Below, one piece after another: positions 47,635 through 57,915 of a stretch of DNA of 64,000 nt. The notes below the pieces were generated by a model, which worked only from the letters and a program-made list of their open reading frames with translations, had not been told where the DNA came from and made no database searches. The translations under genes and the position numbers were made by a program. Each line of letters begins with the position of its first letter. Positions within the stretch are counted from its first letter, which is position 1. Origin of the DNA: PALSA-188 sp963720075 (GTDB lineage: Bacteria; Acidobacteriota; Terriglobia; Terriglobales; Acidobacteriaceae); contig CAVREG010000011.1 in assembly GCA_963720075.1 (NCBI GenBank), positions 115,039-179,038 of the forward strand. Reading direction: 5' to 3'.

Positions 47635-48492
47635 ATGGGCGCACCCCCTATTGTGGCCGAAGCAGCGTCCCGTGTGACTCAGGATTCCGGCTCGCCAGTC
47701 GTCGTCTTCGAAGATGTTTCGCTAGCGTTCGACGAAAAGGTTGTCCTAGACGCGATATCCTTTCAGTTAGAACGTGGCGAAACCAAGGCGATCTTTGGCG
47801 TGGCCGGCTCAGGAAAGAGCACGATTCTCAAACTCGCAATGGGACTGATTCGGCCGGATAGCGGTCGTGTGCACGTTCTGGGAGTTGACATCACGGATAT
47901 GAGCGAGGAGGACTTGTTTGCTCTGAGGCGCAAGATTGGAATGGTGTTCCAGGAGAGTGCGCTGTTTGATTCGCTTACAGTTCGCGAAAACGTGGCGTTC
48001 CGCTTACTCGAAGAAGGAGACGTTTCCGAAGCCGACATCGAGAAACGGGTGCTTGAGGTGCTTAGCTTCGTCGAGTTGGAAAAAACCATTGACATGTTTC
48101 CATCAGAACTCTCTGGCGGCATGCGTCGCCGTGTAGCCATCGCCCGCGCGATTATTAACGAACCGGAACTTCTGCTTTACGATTCACCCACTGGAGGACT
48201 TGACCCGGTGACCTCCACCACAATTGTCGAACTTATCATTAAGCAACGAGATGTAGCCAAAACAAGCTCACTCTTCGTGACGCATCGCTTGCAAGACGCC
48301 TTTACCATGGCGACCTATGGTTTTGATCGCAAGACAAACCACATGCAGCCCCTGACCGGGAGGGGCGGAACAATGTGCCCATGTGTTTTCTCTTATTGCG
48401 GGATGGAAAAATTATCTTCAACGGCGACGCGCACGAATTGGCGCAATCGAAAGACGAATATATTCGCGAGTACATCTCGTAGCATCGGGTAA
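47635..48492 (+). CDS. mlaF: MlaF-type ABC ATPase, 3' end frameshifted
   Basis: ATP-binding subunit of the Mla system: Walker A FGVAGSGKST, signature LSGGMRRRVAIARA, Walker B LLLYDSPTGGLDP and switch His in FVTHRLQDAF. The catalytic Glu after the Walker B Asp is Ser here (DSP instead of DEP). After about residue 235 the frame drifts: the proper C terminus (FLLLRDGKIIFNGDAHELAQ, then SKDEYIREYIS and stop at 48480-48482) lies in another frame. One missing base in the G-rich stretch near 48355-48375 would restore it (848 nt, one short of 849). Confidence 0.85.
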   Translation: MGAPPIVAEAASRVTQDSGSPVVVFEDVSLAFDEKVVLDAISFQLERGETKAIFGVAGSGKSTILKLAMGLIRPDSGRVHVLGVDITDMSEEDLFALRRKIGMVFQESALFDSLTVRENVAFRLLEEGDVSEADIEKRVLEVLSFVELEKTIDMFPSELSGGMRRRVAIARAIINEPELLLYDSPTGGLDPVTSTTIVELIIKQRDVAKTSSLFVTHRLQDAFTMATYGFDRKTNHMQPLTGRGGTMCPCVFSYCGMEKLSSTATRTNWRNRKTNIFASTSRSIG

Positions 48493-48567
48493 TTGGGTGA
48501 TTGGGAAATTAAGAAGTGAACCCAAAATCACACAATCAGTAAATTACCCGATTACCCAATTATTCAA
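48484..48567. terminator. Imperfect inverted repeat, likely bidirectional terminator
   Basis: GGGTAATTGGGTGATTGGG... on one side and ...TTACCCGATTACCCAATTA on the other form a long imperfect stem between two convergent genes (mlaF and the 153-aa protein). The repeat unit TGGGTAATTGGG is itself tandemly repeated, so it may also be a small dispersed element. Confidence 0.45.
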
Positions 48568-48571
48568 TGTC

Positions 48572-49033
48572 TTAGCTGGCCTTTGCCGCCTCAGCCATCG
48601 CTTTTTTCCGGTTCGCCACGGTTGTTTCCATTCTTTGCAGTATGGCGCGGCCGTTTTCAGTGCTGTTTACCAATCCTTCGATCGTGAGAAACATCGTGGG
48701 GCTTACTTTTTCCCGCAGCTCTTTCAGGAATGGCTTCACCTTTGCGAATATGAGAAACATTTCGCCGGAGGAGGCCGGGGTCAGAAAAAGATCCCGGTCG
48801 AGTGCCCCGTGCTCCACGAAAGAAGCCGCCATGCTCCAGTATCCCGAGACTTGGCGAAACCAATTGTTTTCCTGGCTTCCCATGTTGGACGAAATCTTTG
48901 TAACGTCATCAACAGTCTGCGGCCAGAAGATCGTCGTCCACCAGTGGCGCGCCTTGCGCATTTCGGCCTCACGGCGAAGATCGTATAGTTTGAGAATCAG
49001 TTCCGCATCAGCGGCAGTTGCCTTATTAGACAT
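48572..49033 (-). CDS. Conserved hypothetical protein, 153 aa
   Basis: Not a family I can name. Helical throughout: AELILKLYDLRREAEMRKAR, a Trp-rich patch HWWTTIFWP and SGYWSMAASFVEHGALD, ending NRKKAMAEAAKAS. No signal peptide. A clear GGAGGTTTG ribosome site supports the start. Transcribed leftward, convergent with the Mla operon; the Trp-rich patch suggests a protein or membrane interface. Confidence 0.7.
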   Translation of the reverse strand: MSNKATAADAELILKLYDLRREAEMRKARHWWTTIFWPQTVDDVTKISSNMGSQENNWFRQVSGYWSMAASFVEHGALDRDLFLTPASSGEMFLIFAKVKPFLKELREKVSPTMFLTIEGLVNSTENGRAILQRMETTVANRKKAMAEAAKAS

Positions 49034-49186
49034 TCAAACCTCCAATAAATTAAGAGTGGTGCACTGCAAGTTGTGAAATGGTTGGTTGAAGGGTGGTGGC
49101 TTGCGCTGTACTTGATGAAAAAGCTTGTCCGGCGGACTCAAGCGATTGCTTCCGACTCCTTATCGCGACCTGACCGCGAGGCAATT

Positions 49187-51700
<2,514 letters not shown>

Positions 51701-51702
<2 letters not shown>

Positions 51703-51746
51703 GCCTTTGGCTATTAGCTCTTGGCTCTTGGCTAAAAGCTTAGGCC
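51701..51746. repeat. Left inverted repeat flanking the four-helix-bundle gene
   Basis: Contains TTAGCTCTTGGCTCTTGGCT and AAAAGCTTAGGCC. The reverse complement of the right copy (52105-52150) matches over about 35 bases with few differences. It abuts the topA start. Confidence 0.6.
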
Positions 51747-52104
51747 ACCATCGAGCTCCTTAACTTTTGTGACAGCGAACTGAGCATACGCATTATTGAA
51801 CTTAATTCCGAATCTAACCGGTCGTAGTCAGCCGGGGTGAGAACCTCTAAATCCCTCGCTAACAGAAGGTGATAGGAAAGCTCCGCCCCTGAACCCATTG
51901 CAATCTGGATGAAGCGCGCCATCTCTCCCTCGGATCTCCGGCCACAACCCTCCGCCAAGTTTGCCGGAACAGAGGCACAAGAGCACGAATCTGGCTCGTC
52001 AATCCATAGCGCTCTTCCAAGGGGAACTTCTGTGTTCCTTTGTAGATCATCAGGGTTAAGGAATGAGCTTTCTGCCAAACCTGAAGATCTTTATAATTTC
52101 GCAT
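51740..52104 (-). CDS. Four-helix bundle protein (23S rRNA intervening-sequence type), frameshifted
   Basis: Starts MRNYKDLQVWQKAHSLTLMI, the hallmark opening of S23/IVP four-helix bundle proteins, and ends with LAEGCGRRSEGEMARFIQIA, GSGAELSYHLLLARDLEVL and SLSQKLRSSM from a second frame. The switch is near 51955-51975; total length 365 nt is one short of 122 codons, so a single missing base would give a normal 121-residue protein. Related proteins include Avd of diversity-generating retroelements, but no reverse transcriptase is nearby. Inverted repeats frame it, so it looks like a small mobile cassette inserted between dprA and topA. Confidence 0.75.
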
Positions 52105-52150
52105 AATTAAGCCTTAAGCTAAAAGCCAAGAGCCAGAAGCTAAAAGCTCC
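52105..52150. repeat. Right inverted repeat flanking the four-helix-bundle gene
   Basis: Reads AAGCTAAAAGCCAAGAGCCA and GAAGCTAAAAGCTCC; inverted partner of 51701-51746. It overlaps the last codons of dprA, which ends at 52140. Confidence 0.6.
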
Positions 52151-53097
52151 TAACAAAATTCTTCCCCGGCAACTGCTTCACCTTGCCTGCCAGCTCAAGT
52201 TCGAACAGAGATGCGAAAATCTCCGATGAGGACACTGCTGGCTCCAACCTTTCCACAATCTCATCGATGTGCGTGGATTCGTCCGCTTTTAACAACGCGA
52301 AAATCTTTTTCTCGTGGGGCGACAGTTCGGCTTCTTCAAATAAAGATGCGGATTCGGCGACGGGCGATTCATTGCCGTTTTCGGGCATCAGCGCAACCCG
52401 GACATCCGAGGGAAGCTCTTCCCAAACGTCTTCCCAGGTTGCGACCAGCTTCGCGCCCTGTTTAATCAGTGTGTTAGGGCCCCATGAGTTTTTGTTGGTG
52501 ACATTGCCGGGAACCGCGAAAACATCGCGATTCTGCTCCAAAGCGCAACGGGAGGTGATGCGGGTGCCGCTGTATTCTCCCGCTTCGACCACCAGAACGC
52601 CGATCGAAATTCCGCTGATAATGCGGTTGCGGACGGGAAAGTTTTGCGGAGCGGCAAACGTGCTGACCGGAAACTCGGAGATGATTGCTCCACCCATTGC
52701 AAGAATCTGATCAACCAGCCGCAAGTTTTCTTTGGGATAAATCACATCAATCCCAGTCCCCAGCACGGCAACCGTTTTGCCTTTCGCTGATATCGCTCCG
52801 CGATGTCCAGCTGTGTCCACCCCGCGTGCCAGCCCGCTGAAAATCACGAGCCCGCGCGCTGCGAGATCGCAGGCCAGACGTTCCGCCATGCCGGAACCGT
52901 AGGGCGTTGGATGCCGCGTACCAACCAGTGCAATGCCCGGCTGTGACAACGCCGCGACGTTGCCCCGGACATAGAGTACAAGCGGCGGATCATAGATCTG
53001 CTTTAGCTGCCATGGATAAGCATGGTCATCGAAATCAATGCAAAACCGTGACTTACTGCATTTTCATGGTCTTCCAGTGTCTCAAATAGGTGTTTTT
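52140..53097 (-). pseudogene. dprA: DprA/Smf DNA processing protein, 5'-truncated
   Basis: DprA loads RecA on incoming single-stranded DNA during transformation. The Rossmann core is intact: GIALVGTRHPTPYGSGMAER, GLARGVDTAGHRGAI, GTGIDVIYPKEN and the C-terminal winged helix (IDEIVERLEPAVSSSEIFAS). Coding extends upstream of the TTG at 52949 (QIYDPPLVLYVRGNVAAL), then passes to a second frame (ENAVSHGFALIS) and stops making sense by about 53100. Roughly 90-100 residues of the normal N terminus (SAM-like domain) are missing. The loss coincides with the start of the accessory island. Probably non-functional or partial. Confidence 0.8.
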
Positions 53098-53115
53098 GGG
53101 TTTATTCAGCCGCTC

Positions 53116-53134
53116 TGTGCAACAATCTGTGCAA
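53116..53134 (+). repeat. Candidate left attachment-like direct repeat
   Basis: TGTGCAACAATCTGTGCAA, matching 63710-63728 in 18 of 19 positions and in the same orientation. It sits just outside the truncated dprA end. Each copy is internally repetitive (TGTGCAA twice, 12-base period). Confidence 0.4.
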
Positions 53135-53160
53135 TTTTTGTGCGACAGATTGCGACAGAT

Positions 53161-53307
53161 TTAGAGCGCCTGCAAACCATCTCGGAAATCTTCCACACGA
53201 ATCCCGCACGACATTTGAAATTTTATATCGTGCGGAACTGGTTCACGGTAATCCTCTGGGCAGGTATACGTGAAATTCGTAGTCGGGGTTGGAACGGGGG
53301 AGTCCAT
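53161..53307 (-). CDS. Possible small protein, 48 aa
   Basis: Begins MDSPVPTPTTNFTYTCPEDY and contains two cysteines and a DIKFQMSCGIRVEDFRDG segment. Last in the leftward secreted-protein operon, with weak ribosome site. Sequence character looks coding but no family is recognised. An in-frame TTG at 53379 would lengthen it to 72 residues. Confidence 0.35.
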   Translation of the reverse strand: MDSPVPTPTTNFTYTCPEDYREPVPHDIKFQMSCGIRVEDFRDGLQAL

Positions 53308-53332
53308 AGTTTTCACCGCTGCCGTGTTGCGT

Positions 53333-53646
53333 TTATTTCTTTCCGTGGAACTCAAACCCAGCGCCAAACTTTGTGTCAAACCAGTCTAGCTTGAGAATGC
53401 GGAACGTTGTAGGCGAAAATTGTCTGCAAACGATTGTTGAAAAGTTGCGCAACACACCGCAGCGCCAAATCGAGCGCAGGATGATGGCAGCGGGTCTGCC
53501 GTGACCGTTTGTGCGCGGAGGGCAGGAAGGGCAGGAATAGCGGGTAAGGCGGATGCAACGATTGGTTGTGCCGCTAGACGCGGAGCAACGGTAACCGCCA
53601 AGATTGTCGCCAAGATTGTCGCCTGTTTAATACTTTGCATGGACAT
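53333..53646 (-). CDS. Small secreted protein, probably frameshifted near its end
   Basis: ATG 53646 follows AGGAGAACAC; the signal peptide MSMQSIKQATILATILAVTV is cut around RLAAQ. The mature part is Ala/Pro-rich (VASALPAIPALPALRAQ), then two or three cysteines. In one frame it stops at 53386; adding one base near there continues to LDWFDTKFGAGFEFHGKK and a stop at 53333 (314 nt, one short of 105 codons), which looks like a beta-strand C terminus of an outer membrane protein. Third secreted product after the 491-residue protein, 14 bp downstream of its stop. Confidence 0.5.
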
Positions 53647-53660
53647 TTTTTGTGTTCTCC

Positions 53661-55136
53661 TTAGAAAATTTCGACAGTTATGACAAATGGTTCTGCGTGC
53701 CCTTCCAGCAAAGGCGTCACCGTCGCAGGCGCACTGACTACCTGCCAATGCCCTTGCGCCGTGAAGTCTTCGGGCGATACACGCACCGTGACTGCAATGT
53801 TCTTCTTAGTTCGGGTAAACACAATGCCACTTCGGTTTGAAAACACCAATTGTTTTCCGATCTGCACGGCGGCACCTTCAACGACTTTGCCAGTCTTAGC
53901 GTCTCGAATGACGCCCTGAACCACGTATTTTCCGCTCGACGTGTGAAACGAATGCCCCGTACCCGATGTATTTGCTTGCATGTTTAATGGTCCACGGGTC
54001 CAATCGTTTCCATAAACCGTCCACTTCATCTGACCGGTTTGGGTGATGACGTTGCCCAGCGTCAGTAGCGCGTCATGGACGCGAACCGAGGCAGTAATCG
54101 CTGTGACTTGAATGTAGCCACGCCCGCTGAACGGGACGAATGCCGTGGAATGGTCAAGAGAAACGGAAAAGCGATTGCTTGTATATTCGCCTCCAAATTC
54201 TAGGGAAGTGTTTCCAGATTTAGCCAACGTCTCAGTGGCGCGAAGATGCTGTCCAAGCCTCTCGGAGACTCCCAACGTTTCAAAGTGTGTCGTGTATTCC
54301 GCTGAGTGCGAAGTGAAATAATTGGCCGTGAGGTTAAAGATGCTGAATGCGCTTTGCGCCCCGAACGATTCGCCATTGCTCGTGATGCCATTGGCCTTGC
54401 CGTGGGTGACGCTGGCCGAGGCTGTCAGAATGCGCCCGCCTGCACTGAGTCCCGCCGTGTCAGTCAGCATGTTTAATGGGAGGTGACTACCGTATGGAAT
54501 ACCAAAAGAATTCTGCTGACTCGCGTTGATGCGCACAAAATTTATCGGCGCGTATGCCAGACTGCCGTTCACAGATTTGTTGTTTTGCAGGAGCCCTGCG
54601 GCGAAACTCGCTTGAAGATTGGAGTGTTGATTGGCGTGTTGATACATCACGCTCGCCATGCTAGTCTTCGCGCCAGCACTCAATGCTGCGATCCCGCCTA
54701 GTCGGAATCGGCCAACACGCTGCTGGACGTATACCGCTGCACCGAAGTGCTGGGGAGTAGCACCAGAAAAATAAGGCAGTTGTATTCCAAGTCCTTCTGT
54801 GCCGATAAACGCGCCGATGATTCGACTATTGTTCGGACGGCGTTTCGCTAGTGAAAGTCCGATGCCTTGTAAGCCAGTGCCAGCGCCGTCTATGCTCCCG
54901 CCGAATTGCTGACTGCCTGCGGCCCATGTATAGCCTCGCCAGTCGTATGTATCTTTGGCACCGAAAACAATGTGTCCTTGCGCTAAACCGCCGCTGATGC
55001 TCACTGTGGAATCAGGCAAGAATGCCGTAATTCCTGCTCCCGTGCCTTCCATCAGCGTGCTTGACCCACCAAAAACATTTACCGTCTGCGCTTGGACGTG
55101 TACGGCGCACAGTAGCAACAAAAAGAGGAATCGCAT
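53661..55136 (-). CDS. Large beta-rich outer membrane protein, unknown family
   Basis: 491 residues from ATG 55136, fixed by a near-perfect TAGGAGGGCGC ribosome site. Signal peptide MRFLFLLLLCAVHVQAQ. The rest is rich in Gly, Ser, Thr, Asn and alternating hydrophobic strands (e.g. LGGIAALSAGAKTSMASVMY, SNLQASFAAGLLQNNKSVNG), as in a beta-barrel of 16 or more strands. The last ~90 residues form a carboxypeptidase-regulatory/usher-CTD-like sandwich (VVQGVIRDAKTGKVVEGAAV, FSNRSGIVFTRTKKN). A barrel ending in such a plug or CTD domain recalls ushers, but the ~800-residue usher pattern is absent. Its start codon is 8 bp after the PapD-like gene stop. Confidence 0.7.
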   Translation of the reverse strand: MRFLFLLLLCAVHVQAQTVNVFGGSSTLMEGTGAGITAFLPDSTVSISGGLAQGHIVFGAKDTYDWRGYTWAAGSQQFGGSIDGAGTGLQGIGLSLAKRRPNNSRIIGAFIGTEGLGIQLPYFSGATPQHFGAAVYVQQRVGRFRLGGIAALSAGAKTSMASVMYQHANQHSNLQASFAAGLLQNNKSVNGSLAYAPINFVRINASQQNSFGIPYGSHLPLNMLTDTAGLSAGGRILTASASVTHGKANGITSNGESFGAQSAFSIFNLTANYFTSHSAEYTTHFETLGVSERLGQHLRATETLAKSGNTSLEFGGEYTSNRFSVSLDHSTAFVPFSGRGYIQVTAITASVRVHDALLTLGNVITQTGQMKWTVYGNDWTRGPLNMQANTSGTGHSFHTSSGKYVVQGVIRDAKTGKVVEGAAVQIGKQLVFSNRSGIVFTRTKKNIAVTVRVSPEDFTAQGHWQVVSAPATVTPLLEGHAEPFVITVEIF

Positions 55137-55144
55137 GCGCCCTC

Positions 55145-55602
55145 CTAGTTCAGAAGCCCTGCGGCCTGTAGCGTTTGGATACGGCAATGCTTCGCCTTGC
55201 TGCACGAATAGGCAACATGAGACAACATGATATTGACGGCGATGCCTGTGTCAGTGTGCAAGGCTGTAGTCATGGACGCTGCAAAGTTCGCGATGCAGGG
55301 CAACTGAGCGCATCGGACTTTATAGTCGAATGTGTAGTCCTGCTTGGAGACAATCGCGCTGACATCGCGCTGAGTTTTACTTCGGCCAGACCATCAACAT
55401 TGTGAAATACAGGATGCCCGTTCACAAACGTCACAACGCTGGTTGAAATAGTGACAGTCATCGGGATGACTTGATTGTTCGTGATGTGAAATGATCCGCT
55501 ACAGCGGGAACACTCAGCTTGCAGCGGGCCAATGGTTTGCGCAGACGCGATGGTTGCAAGAAACATAAGAGCGGTAAAAAGCGGTAAGCATAAAATCTTC
55601 AT
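55145..55602 (-). CDS. PapD-like periplasmic protein with cysteines, frameshifted
   Basis: Signal peptide MKILCLPLFTALMFLATIAS cut before QTIGPLQAE. Immunoglobulin-like strands: CSRCSGSFHITNNQVIPMTV, TVTISTSVVTFVNG. One frame stops at 55270; a missing A in the AAAA run at 55375-55378 moves it to the better reading QDYTFDYKVRCAQLPCIANF, AASMTTALHTDTGIAV and CSKAKHCRIQTLQAAGLLN, stopping at 55145 inside the next gene's ribosome site. Length 458 nt is one short of 153 codons. The NxQAIPMTV-type strand and cysteine pairs suggest a small pilus-chaperone-like domain. Six or more Cys imply disulfides. Confidence 0.6.
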
Positions 55603-55625
55603 GTGGTTCCTTTCAAAACTCGTTT

Positions 55626-55656
55626 CAAAATAAAGGGACGCCCTTGAGCGTCCCTT
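55626..55656 (-). terminator. Rho-independent terminator/attenuator after the subunit gene
   Basis: On the minus strand AAGGGACGC-TCAAGG-GCGTCCCTT, a perfect 9-bp stem, followed by TATTTTG. It lies between the major-subunit-like gene and the PapD-like gene, an arrangement that in pilus operons makes the subunit mRNA much more abundant than downstream genes. Confidence 0.8.
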
Positions 55657-55684
55657 CTGCTACACTATTGAAAACAAACCACTT

Positions 55685-56269
55685 CTATGGCGTCCAAGCG
55701 GAGTAGTTAAGCGTTCCCGAATAATTGCCGGGAGTTGTTGGAATACTGGCAGGGGACAGCCACTCTAATGTCGGTGTCAGCGTAATTGACCCGACAGGCG
55801 TGGAATTCAATGTGGCCTGACTGACATCCGTCGCACCATAGCAACCGCCCGTGAACGCAAAGGGGTTGTTACCTGCTGGGGGTGTCAAACCCGTGCCACA
55901 ATTGGGGAGGATTCCGCTGGCCGTTGCCCCGCCGACTGCGTAGAAATTGACAGCACTGTATGCGATAGTGGTCCCGCTGCCGTCTCCCGAAAACGTGAAG
56001 CCGTCAAAGATTCCCGCCGTATGATTGGAAGGAATCACGCCCCAGCTCAGCGTTATGGACGCGCCTCCGGTTGAAGGAGTCATTGCCGTCGAGGGCATAA
56101 CAATCGAGCCCGCCGTAGTCGCCGTCAGATACTCTTGAATGTTGTAAGTGACGTGGATTTGGCCGGACGCGCCTTGGGTCGGTGTCTGCGCGTGCACGAA
56201 GGACGCCAGCCCCACAAACATCGTAAACCCGACCAGCATAGCGATAAACTTCTGTTTCAAGTTCCTCAT
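55685..56269 (-). CDS. Secreted pilin/fimbrial-subunit-like protein
   Basis: 194 residues with a signal peptide (MLVGFTMFVGLASFVHAQ, cut after VHA). The mature chain is Gly/Ser/Thr-rich and all-beta (GASGQIHVTYNIQEYLTATT, GSITLTPTLEWLSPAS), with two cysteines about 20 residues apart (NCGTG and GCYGA) likely forming one disulfide. Composition and size resemble spore-coat-U/fimbrial subunits, though I see no firm family signature. First gene of the secreted operon; ribosome site CGGAGAAATA. A terminator follows directly. Confidence 0.6.
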   Translation of the reverse strand: MRNLKQKFIAMLVGFTMFVGLASFVHAQTPTQGASGQIHVTYNIQEYLTATTAGSIVMPSTAMTPSTGGASITLSWGVIPSNHTAGIFDGFTFSGDGSGTTIAYSAVNFYAVGGATASGILPNCGTGLTPPAGNNPFAFTGGCYGATDVSQATLNSTPVGSITLTPTLEWLSPASIPTTPGNYSGTLNYSAWTP

Positions 56270-56306
56270 GATTTTATTTCTCCGTCCGACGAGTCGGATA
56301 GCTGTG

Positions 56307-56324
56307 GTCGGCGTTTCAGCCGAC
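56307..56324. other. Hairpin upstream of the subunit gene
   Basis: GTCGGC-GTTTCA-GCCGAC, a perfect 6-bp stem, in the 112-bp leader between the zinc-ribbon gene and the subunit gene. On the minus strand TATAAC lies just before it and may be a -10 box. It could be a terminator for the upstream gene or an mRNA-stabilising 5' structure. Confidence 0.4.
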
Positions 56325-56381
56325 GTTATAATTATTTGGGGAGGGCTGCACCTATTAAAAATTGGGATACCCGGTTAGACC

Positions 56382-56720
56382 TCATAGCGGTCCGAGCATG
56401 TCGGTCAGTTCAGACAGTTCAGGCAGGTCGGGCAGTTCGAACGCGACGCACGACCCGCCCCGCGGATTGTTGCAATTGGTATGCCGCGCAAAATCCGACG
56501 AGACAAGTTGACCCGCGCTGATGGGCTGCTTACACGTCATACACGGAGACGGCACGCTCGTATCGAGGGTTATCACCGCGCGCGCCGCGACAGCGCGTGA
56601 CTGACAGCGCGCGCAGCGTCCATGTTTGTCGGGAGCGGTCATGATGTTGTAGCAGTCCAGACAGTCGTAAGAAAGCAACGTCGTACCAGTCTCCCGATTG
56701 AAATCTCTAGAATCTTTCAT
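56382..56720 (-). CDS. Zinc-ribbon protein, 112 aa
   Basis: Two Cys4-type clusters: CLDC...CARC (about residues 20-40) and CMTC...HTNC (about 60-82). Ends in an acidic FELPDLPELSELTDMLG tail. Ribosome site TGGAGG seven bases before ATG 56720. Small zinc-ribbon proteins of this kind occur in phage and integrative elements; the role is unknown. The acidic Leu-rich tail may bind a partner. Confidence 0.65.
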   Translation of the reverse strand: MKDSRDFNRETGTTLLSYDCLDCYNIMTAPDKHGRCARCQSRAVAARAVITLDTSVPSPCMTCKQPISAGQLVSSDFARHTNCNNPRGGSCVAFELPDLPELSELTDMLGPL

Positions 56721-56810
56721 AAAACCTCCAGAAAAGTCCTCTGGGTCTTCAGTGGCCGTCTCTGAAAACCCTTTAGGTTTGCACCTTGGCGGGATTCTCC
56801 GCCAGTAAAA

Positions 56811-57454
56811 TCATTTGGCTAGCTTCAAGATGTCGAGTTCGATGACTTGACTTCCTTGGTGAAATTCTAGAAGCAACGTCCGCGCGTTGAAGTTAAAGCG
56901 CGCAAGAAGGATTAAGAGACCGTTAAACAAATTTGGTCGCAAAGCTGCCTGATAATACAAACTACTTTTCAGGTCACGGGCGATGGAGTTAGAGAACCCG
57001 TCATCAAGGTAAACGAGTGCGAGCGCCTGACAGACGCGGACGCGCTGTAGTGGCTTTAGCTGCGCCCAAAAGTCGCATACACGCCGATCATTGCGAACCT
57101 GTTCACGTCCTTCACGCCCATCATCGCGGTCGCGTTCCCCGGCAATGATTTTTGCAGCATCCCGCACAACCACGTCAAAACGTCCTGCATTGAAATTCGG
57201 CATGGCTGCTTTGACACGTTCTCTAAACGCCTCGCTGCGTGCAATCGCGGCTCTGTCTTCCGCTGCTTGACGTTGCCACTCGTCAAAGATTTGAAGTTCG
57301 TTTTTGAGTTCGTTTGGAGATTCAAGTAGTGCTGAAATGTGTTGTGCGTGTTGTTGCAATTGGTGCACATTAGGTTGCGGCTGTGTCCGTTAAGATGCAG
57401 GTGGGTCGCTGGGTCGCTTTGAGTCGGTTGGTTCACGAGAGATAGAGAATTCAT
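56811..57454 (-). CDS. Helical hypothetical protein with Cys motif, one frameshift
   Basis: The better start is ATG 57454 (AAAGGAAC ribosome site), reading HLHLNGHSRNLMCTNC. Near 57350-57362 the frame must shift to give QQHAQHISALLESPNELKNE and a long charged helical protein (EAFRERVKAAMPNFNAGRFD, DDGREGREQVRNDRRV, LDDGFSNSIARDLKSSLYY). A GTG at 57368 can start the second part alone. Total 644 nt is one short of 215 codons. No family recognised; it may be a DNA-element regulatory or structural protein. Confidence 0.55.
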
Positions 57455-57490
57455 GCTCAGTTCCTTTCAGTCTGGGTTATGGTAAAGGGT

Positions 57491-57514
57491 AGGCCAGCAC
57501 CGTTCTGCTGGCCT
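57491..57514. terminator. Strong hairpin, 9-bp perfect stem
   Basis: AGGCCAGCA-CCGTTC-TGCTGGCCT. Read on the minus strand it lies between the 58-aa membrane protein gene and the helical gene at 57454 and would act as terminator or attenuator; the downstream tract is only moderately T-rich (ACCCTTTACC). On the plus strand it is followed by GTTTTG. Confidence 0.55.
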
Positions 57515-57578
57515 GTTTTGAGTTGTTCGAGTTGGTTCCGAAAAAGTTCTCCTTTCTGTGCGGCGGATTTAACTACGG

Positions 57579-57755
57579 CTACAAAAGCAATTTTAACGTC
57601 CCGGCCAGAACAATGGCTATCACCGACAACAGGACAATATTTTCTGCGAACGTCAGTGGCACGTCTTCGTGCGTCAACAATTGTTTGGCGCGTGCGTCAA
57701 CATTCGCGTGGTATAAGTCCCGCTTCGAATTCCACCATTTTGTTGCGAGGTCCAT
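57579..57755 (-). CDS. Small tail-anchored membrane protein, 58 aa
   Basis: ATG 57755 is preceded by GGGAGG five bases upstream, giving MDLATKWWNSKRDLYHANVD, a short amphipathic cytoplasmic part and one C-terminal membrane helix (NIVLLSVIAIVLAGTLKLLL). No family recognised. First of the leftward block 57755-53161, divergent from the ribbon-helix-helix gene, so the spacer 57756-57915 holds promoters for both. Confidence 0.6.
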   Translation of the reverse strand: MDLATKWWNSKRDLYHANVDARAKQLLTHEDVPLTFAENIVLLSVIAIVLAGTLKLLL

Positions 57756-57871
57756 TTGGTCCTCCCTTCCCCGGTTGCTCTTGAACGTGGACTTTATAAC
57801 GCTTGTCCACAATTGTCAACCATGTAATGATGGAGCCACAGTGCAATGTGACGCCTAGCACGTAAGTGGTG

Positions 57872-57903
57872 TTGACAGCCCTGTGACTACAGTAGACACT
57901 GTA
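57872..57903 (+). promoter_or_regulatory. Promoter with palindromic operator
   Basis: A -35 TTGACA at 57872-57877 and a -10-like GACACT at 57895-57900 (17-bp spacing). Overlapping the -10 is a perfect inverted repeat TACAGT-AGAC-ACTGTA (57888-57903). Placement just upstream of a small DNA-binding protein gene suggests autorepression. Confidence 0.55.
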
Positions 57904-57915
57904 ACGATTAAACCT

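Noticed and set aside
51740..52104. Diversity-generating retroelement (Avd-like accessory protein)
   Set aside because: No reverse transcriptase, template repeat or variable-repeat target nearby; the gene fits the stand-alone four-helix-bundle type.
53661..55136. Classical fimbrial usher
   Set aside because: Length (~490 vs ~800 residues) and absence of recognisable usher N-domain and plug motifs; kept only as an analogy.
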